The notes under the pieces were generated by a model. That model did no database searches. It saw only the letters and a list, made by a program, of their open reading frames with translations, and was not told the origin of the DNA. Below are positions 34,246 through 42,636 of a stretch of 64,000 nucleotides of DNA, piece after piece. A program made the translations under genes and the position numbers. This DNA is from Actinopolymorpha rutila (GTDB lineage: Bacteria > Actinomycetota > Actinomycetes > Propionibacteriales > Actinopolymorphaceae): the NCBI RefSeq assembly GCF_013407855.1, contig NZ_JACBZH010000001.1, positions 6,510,001 through 6,574,000 on the forward strand, given 5' to 3'. Position 1 is the first letter of the stretch. Each line of letters starts with the position of its first letter.

Positions 34246-35232
34246 TCAGCGGTTGATCCACTTCTGCATCTGTGGCGGGTAGCGGTCGGTGTGGACGTTG
34301 ATCTGCCCGGAGGCATCGTCGAGTTGCTTGAGGTCTTCGGAAGTGAGTTCGACGTCGCCAGCGCTGGTGTTCTCCTGCAGGCGGTGGAGCTTGGTGGTGC
34401 CGGGGATGGGCACGATCGATGGGTGCTGGGCCAGCAGCCAGGCCAGTGCCACCTGCGCTGGCGTGGCTACGGTACGGGCTGCGATCACCTGCACCTGGTC
34501 GACGAGGGCCTGGTCGGCGGTACGGGCCTGTTCGCTGAATCGGGGCAGAGCGTTGCGCACATCGGTGTCGGCGAAGGAGGTGGTGTCAGTGATCGTCCCG
34601 GTGAGGAAGCCCTTGCCGAGTGGGCTGAACGGGACGAACCCGATGCCGAGCTCGATCAGGGTGGGCAGGATCTCGGTCTCGGGTTCGCGCCACCACAGGG
34701 AGTACTCGCTTTGCAGCGCGGTCACCGGTTTAACGGCGTGGGCGCGTCGGATGACGTCGACACCGGCTTCGGACAGGCCAAAGTGCTTGACCTTGCCGGC
34801 GGTGATGAGGTCCTTGACGGCGCCGGCGACCTCTTCGATCGGCACGTCGGGGTCGACCCGGTGCTGGTAGAGGAGGTCGATGCTGTCCACGCCCAGTCGG
34901 TGCAGCGATGCCTCGACGGTCGCCTTGATGTGCTCGGGCCGGCTATTGAGACCGGAGCGCTCGTCGGCGTCGAACGAGAAGCCGAACTTGGTGGCGATGA
35001 CCACCTGCTCGCGCACGGGGCCCAGGGCCTTGCCGACGAGTTGTTCGTTGGTGAACGGCCCGTACACCTGAGCGGTGTCGAAGAAGGTGACACCGAGGTC
35101 CACGGCGGCGCGGATGAGAGCGATGCCGTCGCGCTCGTCGACGGCGGGACCGTAGCCGTGGCTGAGTCCCATGCAGCCGAATCCGAGCGCGGAAACCTCG
35201 AGTCCGCTGGTGCCGAGACTGCGCTTGATCAT
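34246..35232 (-). CDS. Aldo/keto reductase (AKR13-like)
   Basis: 328 aa. Catalytic tetrad: Asp in FFDTAQVYG with its Tyr, Lys in ATKFGFSF, His in YQHRVDPDVP. NADPH site PIPGTTKLHRLQEN near the C-terminus. Good GGGAG ribosome site. Divergent from the XRE regulator with two palindromes between. Related to the AKR at 61402-62418 by shared blocks (QSEYSLWWRE/QSEYSMWWRE, FSPLGKGFLTG/YSPLGKGFLTG). Confidence 0.93.
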   Translation of the reverse strand: MIKRSLGTSGLEVSALGFGCMGLSHGYGPAVDERDGIALIRAAVDLGVTFFDTAQVYGPFTNEQLVGKALGPVREQVVIATKFGFSFDADERSGLNSRPEHIKATVEASLHRLGVDSIDLLYQHRVDPDVPIEEVAGAVKDLITAGKVKHFGLSEAGVDVIRRAHAVKPVTALQSEYSLWWREPETEILPTLIELGIGFVPFSPLGKGFLTGTITDTTSFADTDVRNALPRFSEQARTADQALVDQVQVIAARTVATPAQVALAWLLAQHPSIVPIPGTTKLHRLQENTSAGDVELTSEDLKQLDDASGQINVHTDRYPPQMQKWINR

Positions 35233-35298
35233 GCTGTCTGCTCCCTTGCGAGTCCGAGTACCCGGTCGACGTTAGGACTCGGCCCGGCGATGAAACAG

Positions 35299-35358
35299 GC
35301 ACTGGCAGTACTCGTCACGCGGTGACGGCCGGGGCGTCGAGGGGTGTACTGGCAGTGC
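35299..35358. promoter_or_regulatory. Paired operators between the AKR and XRE genes
   Basis: GCACTGGCAGTAC (35299-35311) and GTACTGGCAGTGC (35346-35358) are two versions of the palindrome ACTGgCAGT in opposite orientation, centres 47 bp apart. They lie in the 160-bp divergent intergenic region and are probable sites for the XRE regulator, which would control both reductases. Confidence 0.6.
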
Positions 35359-35395
35359 CTTCCTCGCCGCGGTGGGCGGCCCGTAGCGTCGAGGT

Positions 35396-36279
35396 ATGGA
35401 CCGCCAAGCCGTGCACGACTTCCTGGTCAGCCGCCGGGCCAAGATCACCCCGGAGCAGGCCGGGATGCCGACCTACGGGCAGAAGCGCCGGGTCCCGGGG
35501 CTTCGGCGTGAGGAGGTCGCCTCGCTGGCGGGAGTGAGTATCGACTACTACGCCCGGCTTGAGCGCGGCAACCTGGCGGGGGTCTCGGACTCGGTACTGG
35601 AAGCCCTGGCACGGGCCCTGCAACTGGACGAGGCCGAGCGGCAGCACCTGTTCGACCTCGCCAGGTCGGCGTCCGCCCCGGCAGCCCGGAAGCGCCGGCC
35701 CAGACAGCCGGTGACTGGCGTCCGTCCAGCCCTGCTCAGCATCCTGAACGGGATGACCGGCACGCCCGCATACCTGCGAAACGCGCGGATGGACCTGGTG
35801 GCCGCCAACGAGTTGTGCCTGGCCCTCTATGACGGCGTGCTCACCCGCGAGGAGATGCCGTTCAACCTTGCCCGGTTCGTGTTCCTCGCCCCTACGCCAA
35901 GGCGTTCTTCCTGGACTGGGACACCATCGCCCGGGACATGGTGGCCGCACTGCGCAGTCAGGCGGGCCGGGACCCTTCCGACCGTGGGTTGAGTGACCTG
36001 ATCGGGGAGCTGACCACCCGCAGCGACGGCTTCGCCAGGCAGTGGGCCCGCCACGACGTGCGGCTGCACCGCACCGCCCGCAAACGGCTGGGAAGCCGGG
36101 TGGTCGGGGAGATCGAACTGACCGGTGACGCCTTCGAACTGCCCGGCGACGGCCTGACCATGATCGCCTACTCCGCCGAGGCCGGCAGCCAGGCCGAAGA
36201 CCAGCTGAAACTCCTGGCCACCTGGAACGCCACCGCACGTTCCCAGACCAAACCCGCGGACGCAGAACCGCCAACCTGA
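35396..36279 (+). pseudogene. XRE-family regulator (MmyB-like ligand domain), single frameshift
   Basis: The N-terminal HTH (RRVPGLRREEVASLAGVSID then YYARLERGNLAGVSDSVLEA) and the PAS-like MmyB ligand domain start (TPAYLRNARMDLVAANELCL) are intact. At about 35890 one base is missing: CTCGCCCCTACGCC should read CTCGaCCCCTACGCC-like to give FLDPYAKAFFLDWD. The rest, MVAALRSQAGRDPSDRGLSD to the stop at 36279, continues in the next frame. Either a recent loss or a sequencing error; if the latter, a 294-aa regulator. Confidence 0.85.
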
Positions 36280-36359
36280 GCCGCCCGGCCAGCGGCCGGC
36301 AGGTCATCACGCACACGAACTACCGGCCCCGGTGGGGTCGACCGGAAAGGACATGACGA

Positions 36360-37337
36360 ATGGAGTACCGCCGACTCGGATCCTCCGGGCTGAAAGTCAG
36401 CCGGATCGCTCTTGGCTGCATGAGCTTCGGGGATAGCTCCCGGATGCCGTGGGCATTGAACGACGAGCAGGCCGAGCCGATCTTCCGACAGGCCGTCGAG
36501 CTCGGCATCACGTTCTGGGACACCGCCAACATCTACGGCTACGGCTCATCGGAGGAGATCACCGGCCGGGCCATCAAGTCCTACACCCGCCGCGAGGACG
36601 TCGTTCTGGCGACCAAGCTGTTCCAGAAGATGGGTGACGGCCCGGGCGGCTCCGGCCTGTCCCGCCGCGCCGTGATGGAACAGGTCGACGCGTCCCTGAC
36701 CCGGCTCGGCACCGACTACATCGACCTCTACCAGATCCACCGCTTCGACCCCGAAACGCCGGTCGAGGAAACGATGGAGGCGCTGCACGACGTGGTGAAG
36801 GCCGGGAAGGTCCGCTACCTCGGCGCGTCGTCGATGTGGGCCTGGCGCTTCGCCACCATGCAACACGCCGCCGACCTGCACGGCTGGACACGGTTCGTGT
36901 CCATGCAGGACCAGTACAACCTGCTCCACCGCGAGGAAGAACGGGAGATGTTCGGGCTCCTCGCCCACCAGGGCGTGGGCAGCATCCCCTGGAGCCCGCT
37001 CGCCGCCGGCCGAGTGGCCCGACCGTGGGGCGAGAAGGGTACGAACCGTTCGGAGACCAACCCCGACGTCGACATGTACGGCCGACCTCTGTATCTCCCC
37101 AGCGACCAGGCGATCGTCGACGCAGTGCAACGCATCGCCGAAGTACGAGGCGTGTCCATGGCCCAGATCGGAATGGCCTGGGTGTTGAACAACCCCGTCG
37201 TCACCGCACCCATCATCGGAGCCACCAAGCCCCACCACCTCACCGATGCCGTCGCCGCACTCGACATCAAACTCGCCGACGACGAAGTAGACGCCCTCGA
37301 ACACCCCTACGTGCCACGCCTGCCCACCTACTTCTAG
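36360..37337 (+). CDS. Aldo/keto reductase (YajO/general-stress type)
   Basis: 325 aa. Tetrad residues in FWDTANIYGYGSSEE (Asp, Tyr), ATKLFQKMG (Lys) and YQIHRFDPETP (His). C-terminal cofactor region APIIGATKPHHLTDAV. GGAAAGGACATGACGA ribosome site. Closely related to the partial AKR at the right edge: DGPGGSGLSR, SMWAWRFATMQ/SMWAWQFAKMQ. An inverted repeat around 37357-37393 is its probable terminator. Confidence 0.93.
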   Translation: MEYRRLGSSGLKVSRIALGCMSFGDSSRMPWALNDEQAEPIFRQAVELGITFWDTANIYGYGSSEEITGRAIKSYTRREDVVLATKLFQKMGDGPGGSGLSRRAVMEQVDASLTRLGTDYIDLYQIHRFDPETPVEETMEALHDVVKAGKVRYLGASSMWAWRFATMQHAADLHGWTRFVSMQDQYNLLHREEEREMFGLLAHQGVGSIPWSPLAAGRVARPWGEKGTNRSETNPDVDMYGRPLYLPSDQAIVDAVQRIAEVRGVSMAQIGMAWVLNNPVVTAPIIGATKPHHLTDAVAALDIKLADDEVDALEHPYVPRLPTYF

Positions 37338-37405
37338 AGGCTCCTGAAGCCCTGGGCAGCCGCCATCCGCCCCTCCGGCCAGATGGGCGGCTACAGCGGT
37401 CATCG

Positions 37406-37770
37406 TGGTCTCAGACGTGGTCACATTCGCCTACGTTCGCCGGCGTCGGCAAGGAACCCCGCACGCAGACGGAGCTTCATGGCCTTCGTTCTGGCAGTTA
37501 CGTCCAATGAGTCCAGCATCGTTCGCGGCCAAGAACGCGACCGCCAGTAGCGATGACTCGCCTGCCGGCCACCCGGCCTAAGGGCTCGCCGCACCTGGAC
37601 CACCGCCCTGATCCGCTCCCTCATGCCGAGCGGGCCCGCCCAAGGCACCACTTCCCGGTCCACCACCTCGTCGAGCTCGTCTGGACGTCCTTAGCGTTGG
37701 TGGCGAAGATGAGTGCGCTGTGGCTCGGTCACCGATTGGGGGTGGGTGGTGACTGCGATCTGGTCCGTGG
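37406..37770 (+). repeat. Class B repeat, copy B2
   Basis: TGGTCTCAGACGTGGTCACA left arm, then TTCTGGCAGTTACGTCCAATGAG and the 200-bp block shared with B1 (AAGGGCTCGCCGC, TCTGGACGTCCTTAGCG, GTGACTGCGATCTGG). The second GGTCTCA motif is GGTCACA here. No tRNA-like core. 37771-37869 holds nothing else. Confidence 0.65.
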
Positions 37771-37869
37771 GCGCCGAAGGATGGGTCCCGTTGTCACCAA
37801 CCGGCTTCCCGAACGAGAAGGCGCTCCACGAGTTGGTGGCCAATGCCCCGGACCTGTTGACCTGAGCGA

Positions 37870-38721
37870 TCAGGCCGGCAGCGGCGGCCGAGCGTACCGA
37901 AACACCTGCCGGAAACGCTGGACGTCGACCTCGAGGAGCTCGGACTCAACCAGATCGTAGGTTTCCTCGATCAGCGTGGTGAGCGTAGAGGCGGCCTGCG
38001 GTGGCTTATCGGTGAACACCGATCCCAGACGAGTAGTCAGATCCGCCGGCGCGAGCTTCAGGTTCGCCGTGATGTGGGCCTGCCATTTCTCTGGCTTCGG
38101 GCCGTAAACACCGTTGAGGGCCATGAGCATCTCCAGCAATTGCTTCGCTGCCGTGCTCAACATGTGCGCCAGCTGCATCGAATTGCCGCGCTCGTGGGCC
38201 ACTTCCCACCGGGTGAAATGGTCGATCATCCCCGTGGCACCCACGACCGCGACCGCCAGCTCCCGCGGATAAGGCGTCGCCAGCCGCTGCCACCGCTCGA
38301 TCACCGGCGCGCCGTCGACGGCGATCCCATCGACGATCCCGGCCACGACGTTGCGTTTCATCGAATCGGGATCGAACCGAGCCGTGACGTCCTGGACGAA
38401 TGTCTCGGCATCGGCGGTGAGCATGTGTACCACCTCGGCCAGCAGGCCCTCGGGCTCCAGATCCAGGTCATCCGCCCAGCACTGCTCGGAGTCGTAGTAG
38501 TCGAACAAGCGGCAACCACGCGCTAGGTGCGCCAACTCTCGACGCCGAGCTTCCGAAGGTGGCTGTGACCAGAAGACGCCGATCTCAACATCCGACCAGC
38601 GATCAGCCTGACCACGCGCGGTCGAACCGCTAAGGATCACCGCATCGACCTCAGGAGCCGCCACGTAGGAGCGCAGCAACGGCTCCACAGCCGCGCGACG
38701 CATGCAGCTTCCACTGCTCAC
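37870..38721 (-). CDS. Nucleotidyltransferase-domain protein
   Basis: 283 aa from GTG 38721, chosen for GGGGAG seven bases upstream; longer in-frame starts have no ribosome site. MNT-type motif ILSGSTARGQADRWSDVEIG holds the GSxxxG...DxE catalytic pattern. The C-terminal 170 residues are helical (DUF4037-like), with MIDHFTRWEVAHERGNSMQL. Such proteins adenylylate proteins or small molecules or inactivate antibiotics; target unknown. The 3' end abuts B2. Confidence 0.75.
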   Translation of the reverse strand: MSSGSCMRRAAVEPLLRSYVAAPEVDAVILSGSTARGQADRWSDVEIGVFWSQPPSEARRRELAHLARGCRLFDYYDSEQCWADDLDLEPEGLLAEVVHMLTADAETFVQDVTARFDPDSMKRNVVAGIVDGIAVDGAPVIERWQRLATPYPRELAVAVVGATGMIDHFTRWEVAHERGNSMQLAHMLSTAAKQLLEMLMALNGVYGPKPEKWQAHITANLKLAPADLTTRLGSVFTDKPPQAASTLTTLIEETYDLVESELLEVDVQRFRQVFRYARPPLPA

Positions 38722-38990
38722 CTGCTGCTCCCCACCCATGCTGGACATCTCATCAGGAACCGCAGCACCGAGCCACCGGATATCCACCGCGGAGAACCGC
38801 GTCATCTCGCGCCCGTAAGGTCGCCGTGGGCACCCAGATGCTCGTAAAGCGCTGCACGAGCCGTACATGTCCACGCGGGACGACGGGACTCGCTCGGTGC
38901 CCGGTCGGCTGGCGCCCATGATCGTTCAGGTCTCCTGTTAGCAACGCCGTTGCCAAAGGAGCCCCGGCTTCTCGCCTGACTGGTCGGCTA

Positions 38991-39914
38991 TCAATAGCCG
39001 AAGTGTGGCCGGGTCGGTGCGGTCAGCGCGGACACGAGGGCACGGTCGCGGAGATTGAGCTCACTTCGCCAGGAGGTGTCCTCGCGGACGGTTATGTGGT
39101 CTGAGCGCCACAACGCGGGATTACCGCACACCGCGTGAGTCGGGGAGAGGACGGCAGTACGGTTCGGCCTCAACGGCAGCTCGTTAGGAAGGTCGGCGAA
39201 GCCGGAAATCTCGGCGAGGCTCTCCCACGGCCGTGCTGCGAAGTCCTCATACCGAATACGCAAGGTCGGCACTCCGCGGCGGGCAAGGATTGTCAGAGCG
39301 GTATTCTCCGCGTTCCACTGCACGGCCGCGCGGCCCGGCGAGTACCGGGCCATGTCCTTTTCCTTGCTGACGCTGGTCGCCATTGGACGGGCCTGCCGTT
39401 TCGCCCACGAGTAGGCGACTGCGCGCGGATCTCGGACAACGTGCACCACCCGCAGGTCGGCGCCGTACCGATGGCTCAGGCAAGCAGCCATGGACGCGTG
39501 TTTGCTGCCATCCACCACCACCTGACTTCCATCCACCCGCGCCGTCGCGGCATACAGCCGGCCATACGTCACTGTGTACCGATCCACCCGCTCCGCAAGA
39601 TCCGCCGGTAGGTCACGCCGAAGGAGACGCGGCAGGAAGCGCAGGCGGTCTACCGACCCCTTCAGTCGCAAAATGTCCGACGCCCGGACTCTGGACCACC
39701 CACCGAACGCCTCCTCACCGACCTCCCGCCAGAACGCGCAGCGCAGGAATGGCTCCCCGCACCCGCAGGCTTCGCCATCGATCAACATCCGCTGCCACAG
39801 ATGCGTCACTTCACCCACAGAGCAGACGCCGGGAAGTTCACCCAAGAGTCGTTCGATCACCGTTGAGCCGGAGCGGCCCAGTCCACCGATATAGACAAGC
39901 CGAAAGTCCGACAC
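38991..39914 (-). CDS. PAPS-dependent sulfotransferase
   Basis: 307 aa. The 5'-phosphosulfate loop is GGLGRSGSTVIERLLGELPG and the 3'-phosphate motif VVHVVRDPRAVAYSWAKRQA. A GEACGCGEPFLRCAFWREVG segment is typical of bacterial sulfotransferase family proteins. The acceptor could be a glycan, lipid or secondary metabolite. No operon partner. No PAPS synthesis genes in the window. Confidence 0.85.
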   Translation of the reverse strand: MSDFRLVYIGGLGRSGSTVIERLLGELPGVCSVGEVTHLWQRMLIDGEACGCGEPFLRCAFWREVGEEAFGGWSRVRASDILRLKGSVDRLRFLPRLLRRDLPADLAERVDRYTVTYGRLYAATARVDGSQVVVDGSKHASMAACLSHRYGADLRVVHVVRDPRAVAYSWAKRQARPMATSVSKEKDMARYSPGRAAVQWNAENTALTILARRGVPTLRIRYEDFAARPWESLAEISGFADLPNELPLRPNRTAVLSPTHAVCGNPALWRSDHITVREDTSWRSELNLRDRALVSALTAPTRPHFGY

Positions 39915-40296
39915 ATCCCACGACTACCCCTGTTCTACCCGTCCACTCGCATTCACGATCTACGAACTCTGCCTCACCCTTGACAAGGGTTGGTAAGTGT
40001 CGCCTCATGCAGTCGATGTGAAAGTCGCGACCGATCCTGGTGACAGGGCGGATATCCGGTCCGGGCCCGGTCGCGACCATAGATCGCACCACTGCCACCG
40101 AGCTAGTTTCAGGCTCGAAACGAGGGCTCTTGAGCATCCGAGACCCGCAAGGACCCACCGGCATCTGGCCCGCGTATGGCCCGCAAACACCGAGAACTGG
40201 CCGGATGCAGCAAGCCACACCGAGCCTTGCCGAGCATGATCGAAAAGGCGTCTCAGAACCACGTTTCCGCTGGTCAGGACGACTAAGAGGCAGGTG

Positions 40297-40359
40297 AGCG
40301 CGGAGGGCATGGGATTCGAACCCATGACCGAGAGGGGTCCCTCGGTAGCGGTTTTCAAG
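40297..40359 (-). other. tRNA-Ser(UGA) 3' fragment
   Basis: On the minus strand: anticodon loop CTTGAAA, stem ACCGC, long variable arm CGAGGGACCCCTCTCG, T-arm ATGGG-TTCGAAT-CCCAT, then GCCCTCCG acceptor strand. The 5' half is absent: no GGAGGGC and no D-arm are found upstream, and the 5' anticodon stem does not match. The break falls at the anticodon loop, typical of the att copy left by an element integrated in tRNA-Ser. Its real tRNA is outside the window. Confidence 0.75.
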
Positions 40360-40431
40360 TGCGCGAACCTTGATGTCCTCCTGGTCATCCTTTCGAGTCC
40401 GTCGCGCTGGCGCAGACCACCAGCTAGGTCG

Positions 40432-40474
40432 GTCAAGCTAGGTTGACCGACGAGCGGAGTCAAGCTAGGTTGAC
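40432..40474. promoter_or_regulatory. Tandem 16-bp operators at the HTH/Clp-N gene start
   Basis: GTCAAGCTAGGTTGAC occurs twice exactly (40432-40447 and 40459-40474), a palindrome with arms GTCAA/TTGAC, 27 bp apart. The second ends 4 nt before the ATG at 40479, leaving no room for a Shine-Dalgarno. Probably the autoregulatory site of the HTH protein downstream, with leaderless or very short-leader translation. Confidence 0.7.
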
Positions 40475-40478
40475 TGCC

Positions 40479-40724
40479 ATGACGGAGGTCCTTCCGAGCG
40501 AGGTGACCAAGTTGGCGGACGCGACGCGCAGCCAAGATCCAGAAGTCGGCCTCGCCGCCGTCGCGGCGCTCCGCGGGCTTGTCGACGTGCTCGAGGCGCT
40601 CCAGGTCGACAACGCCCGAACCAAGGGCTGGACCTGGAAGACCATCTCCGAGCAACTCGGCGTCACCAAGCAGGCCGTGCACCAGAAGTACGCCAGCGGC
40701 CGGCTGTTCGGACGCGGGAAGTAG
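40479..40724 (+). CDS. Small HTH regulator paired with a Clp-N protein
   Basis: 81 aa from ATG 40479. C-terminal HTH WKTISEQLGVTKQAVHQKYA preceded by a helical dimerisation part (LAAVAALRGLVDVLEALQVD). A start 12 codons earlier would lie inside the operator and is rejected. It is followed 6 bp later by a Clp N-terminal domain gene, an arrangement common in actinobacteria and probably a stress-response pair. Confidence 0.85.
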   Translation: MTEVLPSEVTKLADATRSQDPEVGLAAVAALRGLVDVLEALQVDNARTKGWTWKTISEQLGVTKQAVHQKYASGRLFGRGK

Positions 40725-40730
40725 GCCACC

Positions 40731-41387
40731 ATGCTTGACCACTGGCCCCCGCCGGCCCGCCAGGTCATGGAACTGGCGAACCAGGAATCGGACCAGATGC
40801 GGCACAGCTACGTGGGCTGCGAACACATCCTGGCCGCCCTCGCCACCTACCCGGCACACGCCACCGACGTGCTGATCAGGAACGGGCTCGACGTCGCCTC
40901 CATCCGCAGCGAGCTCGACCGCCTGGTCGACGAAGGCGTCCTGCCGCCGCCATGGCGCAACGACGCCGATCTCCTCCGAACCCTCGGCGTCGACCTGGAC
41001 GCTGTACGCCACAACCTGGAGGCAGCTTTCGGCGCCGACGCCATGGAACGAGCAACCCGCCGCGCATCGCGTCGAACCGGCTGGCACGGACTCGCCGGCA
41101 AACCGCTCCTGATCAAACGAGCTTTCCAGTTCGCCGGCGAGGAGCGACGGCGGCTTGGGCACACGCAGATGACGTCCGAGCACATCCTCCTCGGACTCCT
41201 CAAAGACGCCCAGGACCCTCTGCAGAAGCCGCGCTGCTTCAACAACCCCTGGGCGCGTCGCCGCCGCACCAACCTCGGCCTTCCCCACCGCGGACCAAGC
41301 CCCGTCCGACGCATCGTCCAAGCACGAGGCGCCAGCCTCAGCGACCTGTACCAAGCCGTCGAGGCGCAGCTGCGCGCAACTGCATAG
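40731..41387 (+). CDS. Clp N-terminal domain protein
   Basis: 218 aa with two Clp-N-like repeats: ARQVMELANQESDQMRHSYV then GCEHILAALATYPAH, and FAGEERRRLGHTQMTSEHIL then LGLLKDA. No AAA ATPase domain follows, so it is a stand-alone adaptor-like protein. The C-terminal 60 residues are basic. Probably co-transcribed with the HTH gene; likely binds aggregated or tagged proteins by family analogy. Confidence 0.85.
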   Translation: MLDHWPPPARQVMELANQESDQMRHSYVGCEHILAALATYPAHATDVLIRNGLDVASIRSELDRLVDEGVLPPPWRNDADLLRTLGVDLDAVRHNLEAAFGADAMERATRRASRRTGWHGLAGKPLLIKRAFQFAGEERRRLGHTQMTSEHILLGLLKDAQDPLQKPRCFNNPWARRRRTNLGLPHRGPSPVRRIVQARGASLSDLYQAVEAQLRATA

Positions 41388-41534
41388 AAGTCGACCGTCG
41401 ATCCTCGACCGACCACCGCACGACAGTGGCCGACGCCACTCGTGACACCATCAGCCCCGGACGAGGACGGTCGACCGCCAGCCGAGCATGATCATCGCAA
41501 GGGTCAGACTGTCCCGCTGCCCCGTCTGCCTAGA

Positions 41535-41735
41535 CCTGAAAAGCGGAAGGTCGGCGGTTCGACCCCGCCCCTGCCCACCGTATTCCCCAAAGGTCAGCGG
41601 CTCAGAGGCTCCCGGCAGACGTCTGTCGGGAACCGTTGCAACTGAGACCAGCAGGCCGGAAAACTAAGACCCCCGGGCGGTATCGTGCCTGGTCAGCGAC
41701 CTGTGAGGCTCCGCTTCGGAAGCGGACGGTCGGCA
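41535..41735 (+). repeat. Class A repeat, copy A8 (core plus right arm, left arm replaced)
   Basis: The match starts at the anticodon loop (CCTGAAAAGCGGAAGGTC at 41535) and includes the whole T-arm, CTGCCCACC, right-arm hairpin GGCTCCCGGCAG/CTGTCGGGAACC, CTGAGACC and CTAAGACC, the CCGCTTCGGAAGCGG hairpin. The sequence to the left is unrelated to the class A left arm. This is the reciprocal arrangement to A1. Confidence 0.75.
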
Positions 41736-41802
41736 GCAATGAGGTGCCGGCCCCTCGGCGATGCGCGGTTTCTGTAGTGCAGCACGGTCTACAGTTGAGT
41801 CC

Positions 41803-42096
41803 ATGACAGCGCAGCCGGTCTTCGACGAGCCGGGTCCCGACGACCCGGCGCAGATCTTGCGCGTCCTCCCGGAGCAGTACCACGCCGGGTTCCTGGCCGA
41901 GTACGCCGACGCGGTGGACAAGGCCCGCCGTCCAGAGGGGTACGCCGCGCTCGCTGCACTGCTTCGCCTGTGGCGGCTACGTGCTGAGGCCTATGCGGAT
42001 CCAGGTTTCCGCGAGCGCCTCGTGGCCGTGCAAACGGGAAACACCAACGACGACGTGCCAGTCGAGCAACTGGCTGCGGAGTGGCCGCCAGCGTGA
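41803..42096 (+). CDS. DUF6247-family antitoxin-like protein
   Basis: 97 aa from MTAQPVFDEPGPDDPAQILR. Helical with FLAEYADAVDKARRPEGYAA and LRLWRLRAEAYADPGFRERL, the pattern of DUF6247 antitoxins partnering RelE-like toxins. The stop overlaps the toxin GTG (GTGA). The toxin is truncated after about 40 residues by repeat B4. Another eroded copy of this pair lies at 11.6 kb. Confidence 0.75.
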   Translation: MTAQPVFDEPGPDDPAQILRVLPEQYHAGFLAEYADAVDKARRPEGYAALAALLRLWRLRAEAYADPGFRERLVAVQTGNTNDDVPVEQLAAEWPPA

Positions 42097-42215
42097 CGTA
42101 TCGCGTCGCATTCGCCGCCGGCGCAGCCGCACAGTTCCATAACCTCCCAGAGCCCGCGCGCGATGCCGTTGTTCGCCGGGCCGCGGGCCTCGCCGAGCGT
42201 TCCTGGGATGACCGC
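42093..42215 (+). pseudogene. RelE-type toxin, truncated
   Basis: VTYRVAFAAGAAAQFHNLPE then PARDAVVRRAAGLAERSWDD is the N-terminal half of a RelE/ParE toxin. The catalytic C-terminal strands are replaced by class B repeat sequence (GCGTTCGCCGACGCCGG). Translation continues in the same frame into low-complexity Arg-rich sequence with no toxin resemblance. Confidence 0.7.
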
Positions 42216-42365
42216 GTTCGCCGACGCCGGCAACGCACCCGGCGCATGGACAGACCTGCGCCGCCCTCTCGGCCAGGGCTACCTGACGGGCGTGCATGCC
42301 TACTCAAGAAACGAGCAGCTCCAGCCGTCCGAGCCTCGCTCTGGCAGTTGCGTCCAATGAGTCCA
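42205..42365 (+). repeat. Class B repeat fragment, copy B4
   Basis: GCGTTCGCCGACGCCGGCAA matches the B1 left arm and CCGAGCCTCGCTCTGGCAG followed by TTGCGTCCAATGAGTCCAGC matches its tail. The GGTCTCA pair is missing. 42366-42636 holds no gene. Confidence 0.55.
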
Positions 42366-42636
42366 GCACCGCTCGCAGCGAAGAACACGGCGCACTCGCG
42401 TCATCACCCTGCCGCGACTGTTACCCGAGAGGTCCGGCCTTCTCACGCGGTGGGCGGACATCAGGCGGCATCCGATCGACCAGATGTGGCGTTTCGGTTT
42501 TTGAACGCCGAGCACGCGGGGCGCTGGTCCGGGACCGGCCAGCCGAGCCGATCGCGTCCTCGCATGCTTGACCAGGCCGGGCATACCTGCAAGCTTTCTT
42601 CGGCGCCCGCACGGTGGCGGGAACGGGGAGGGACAC

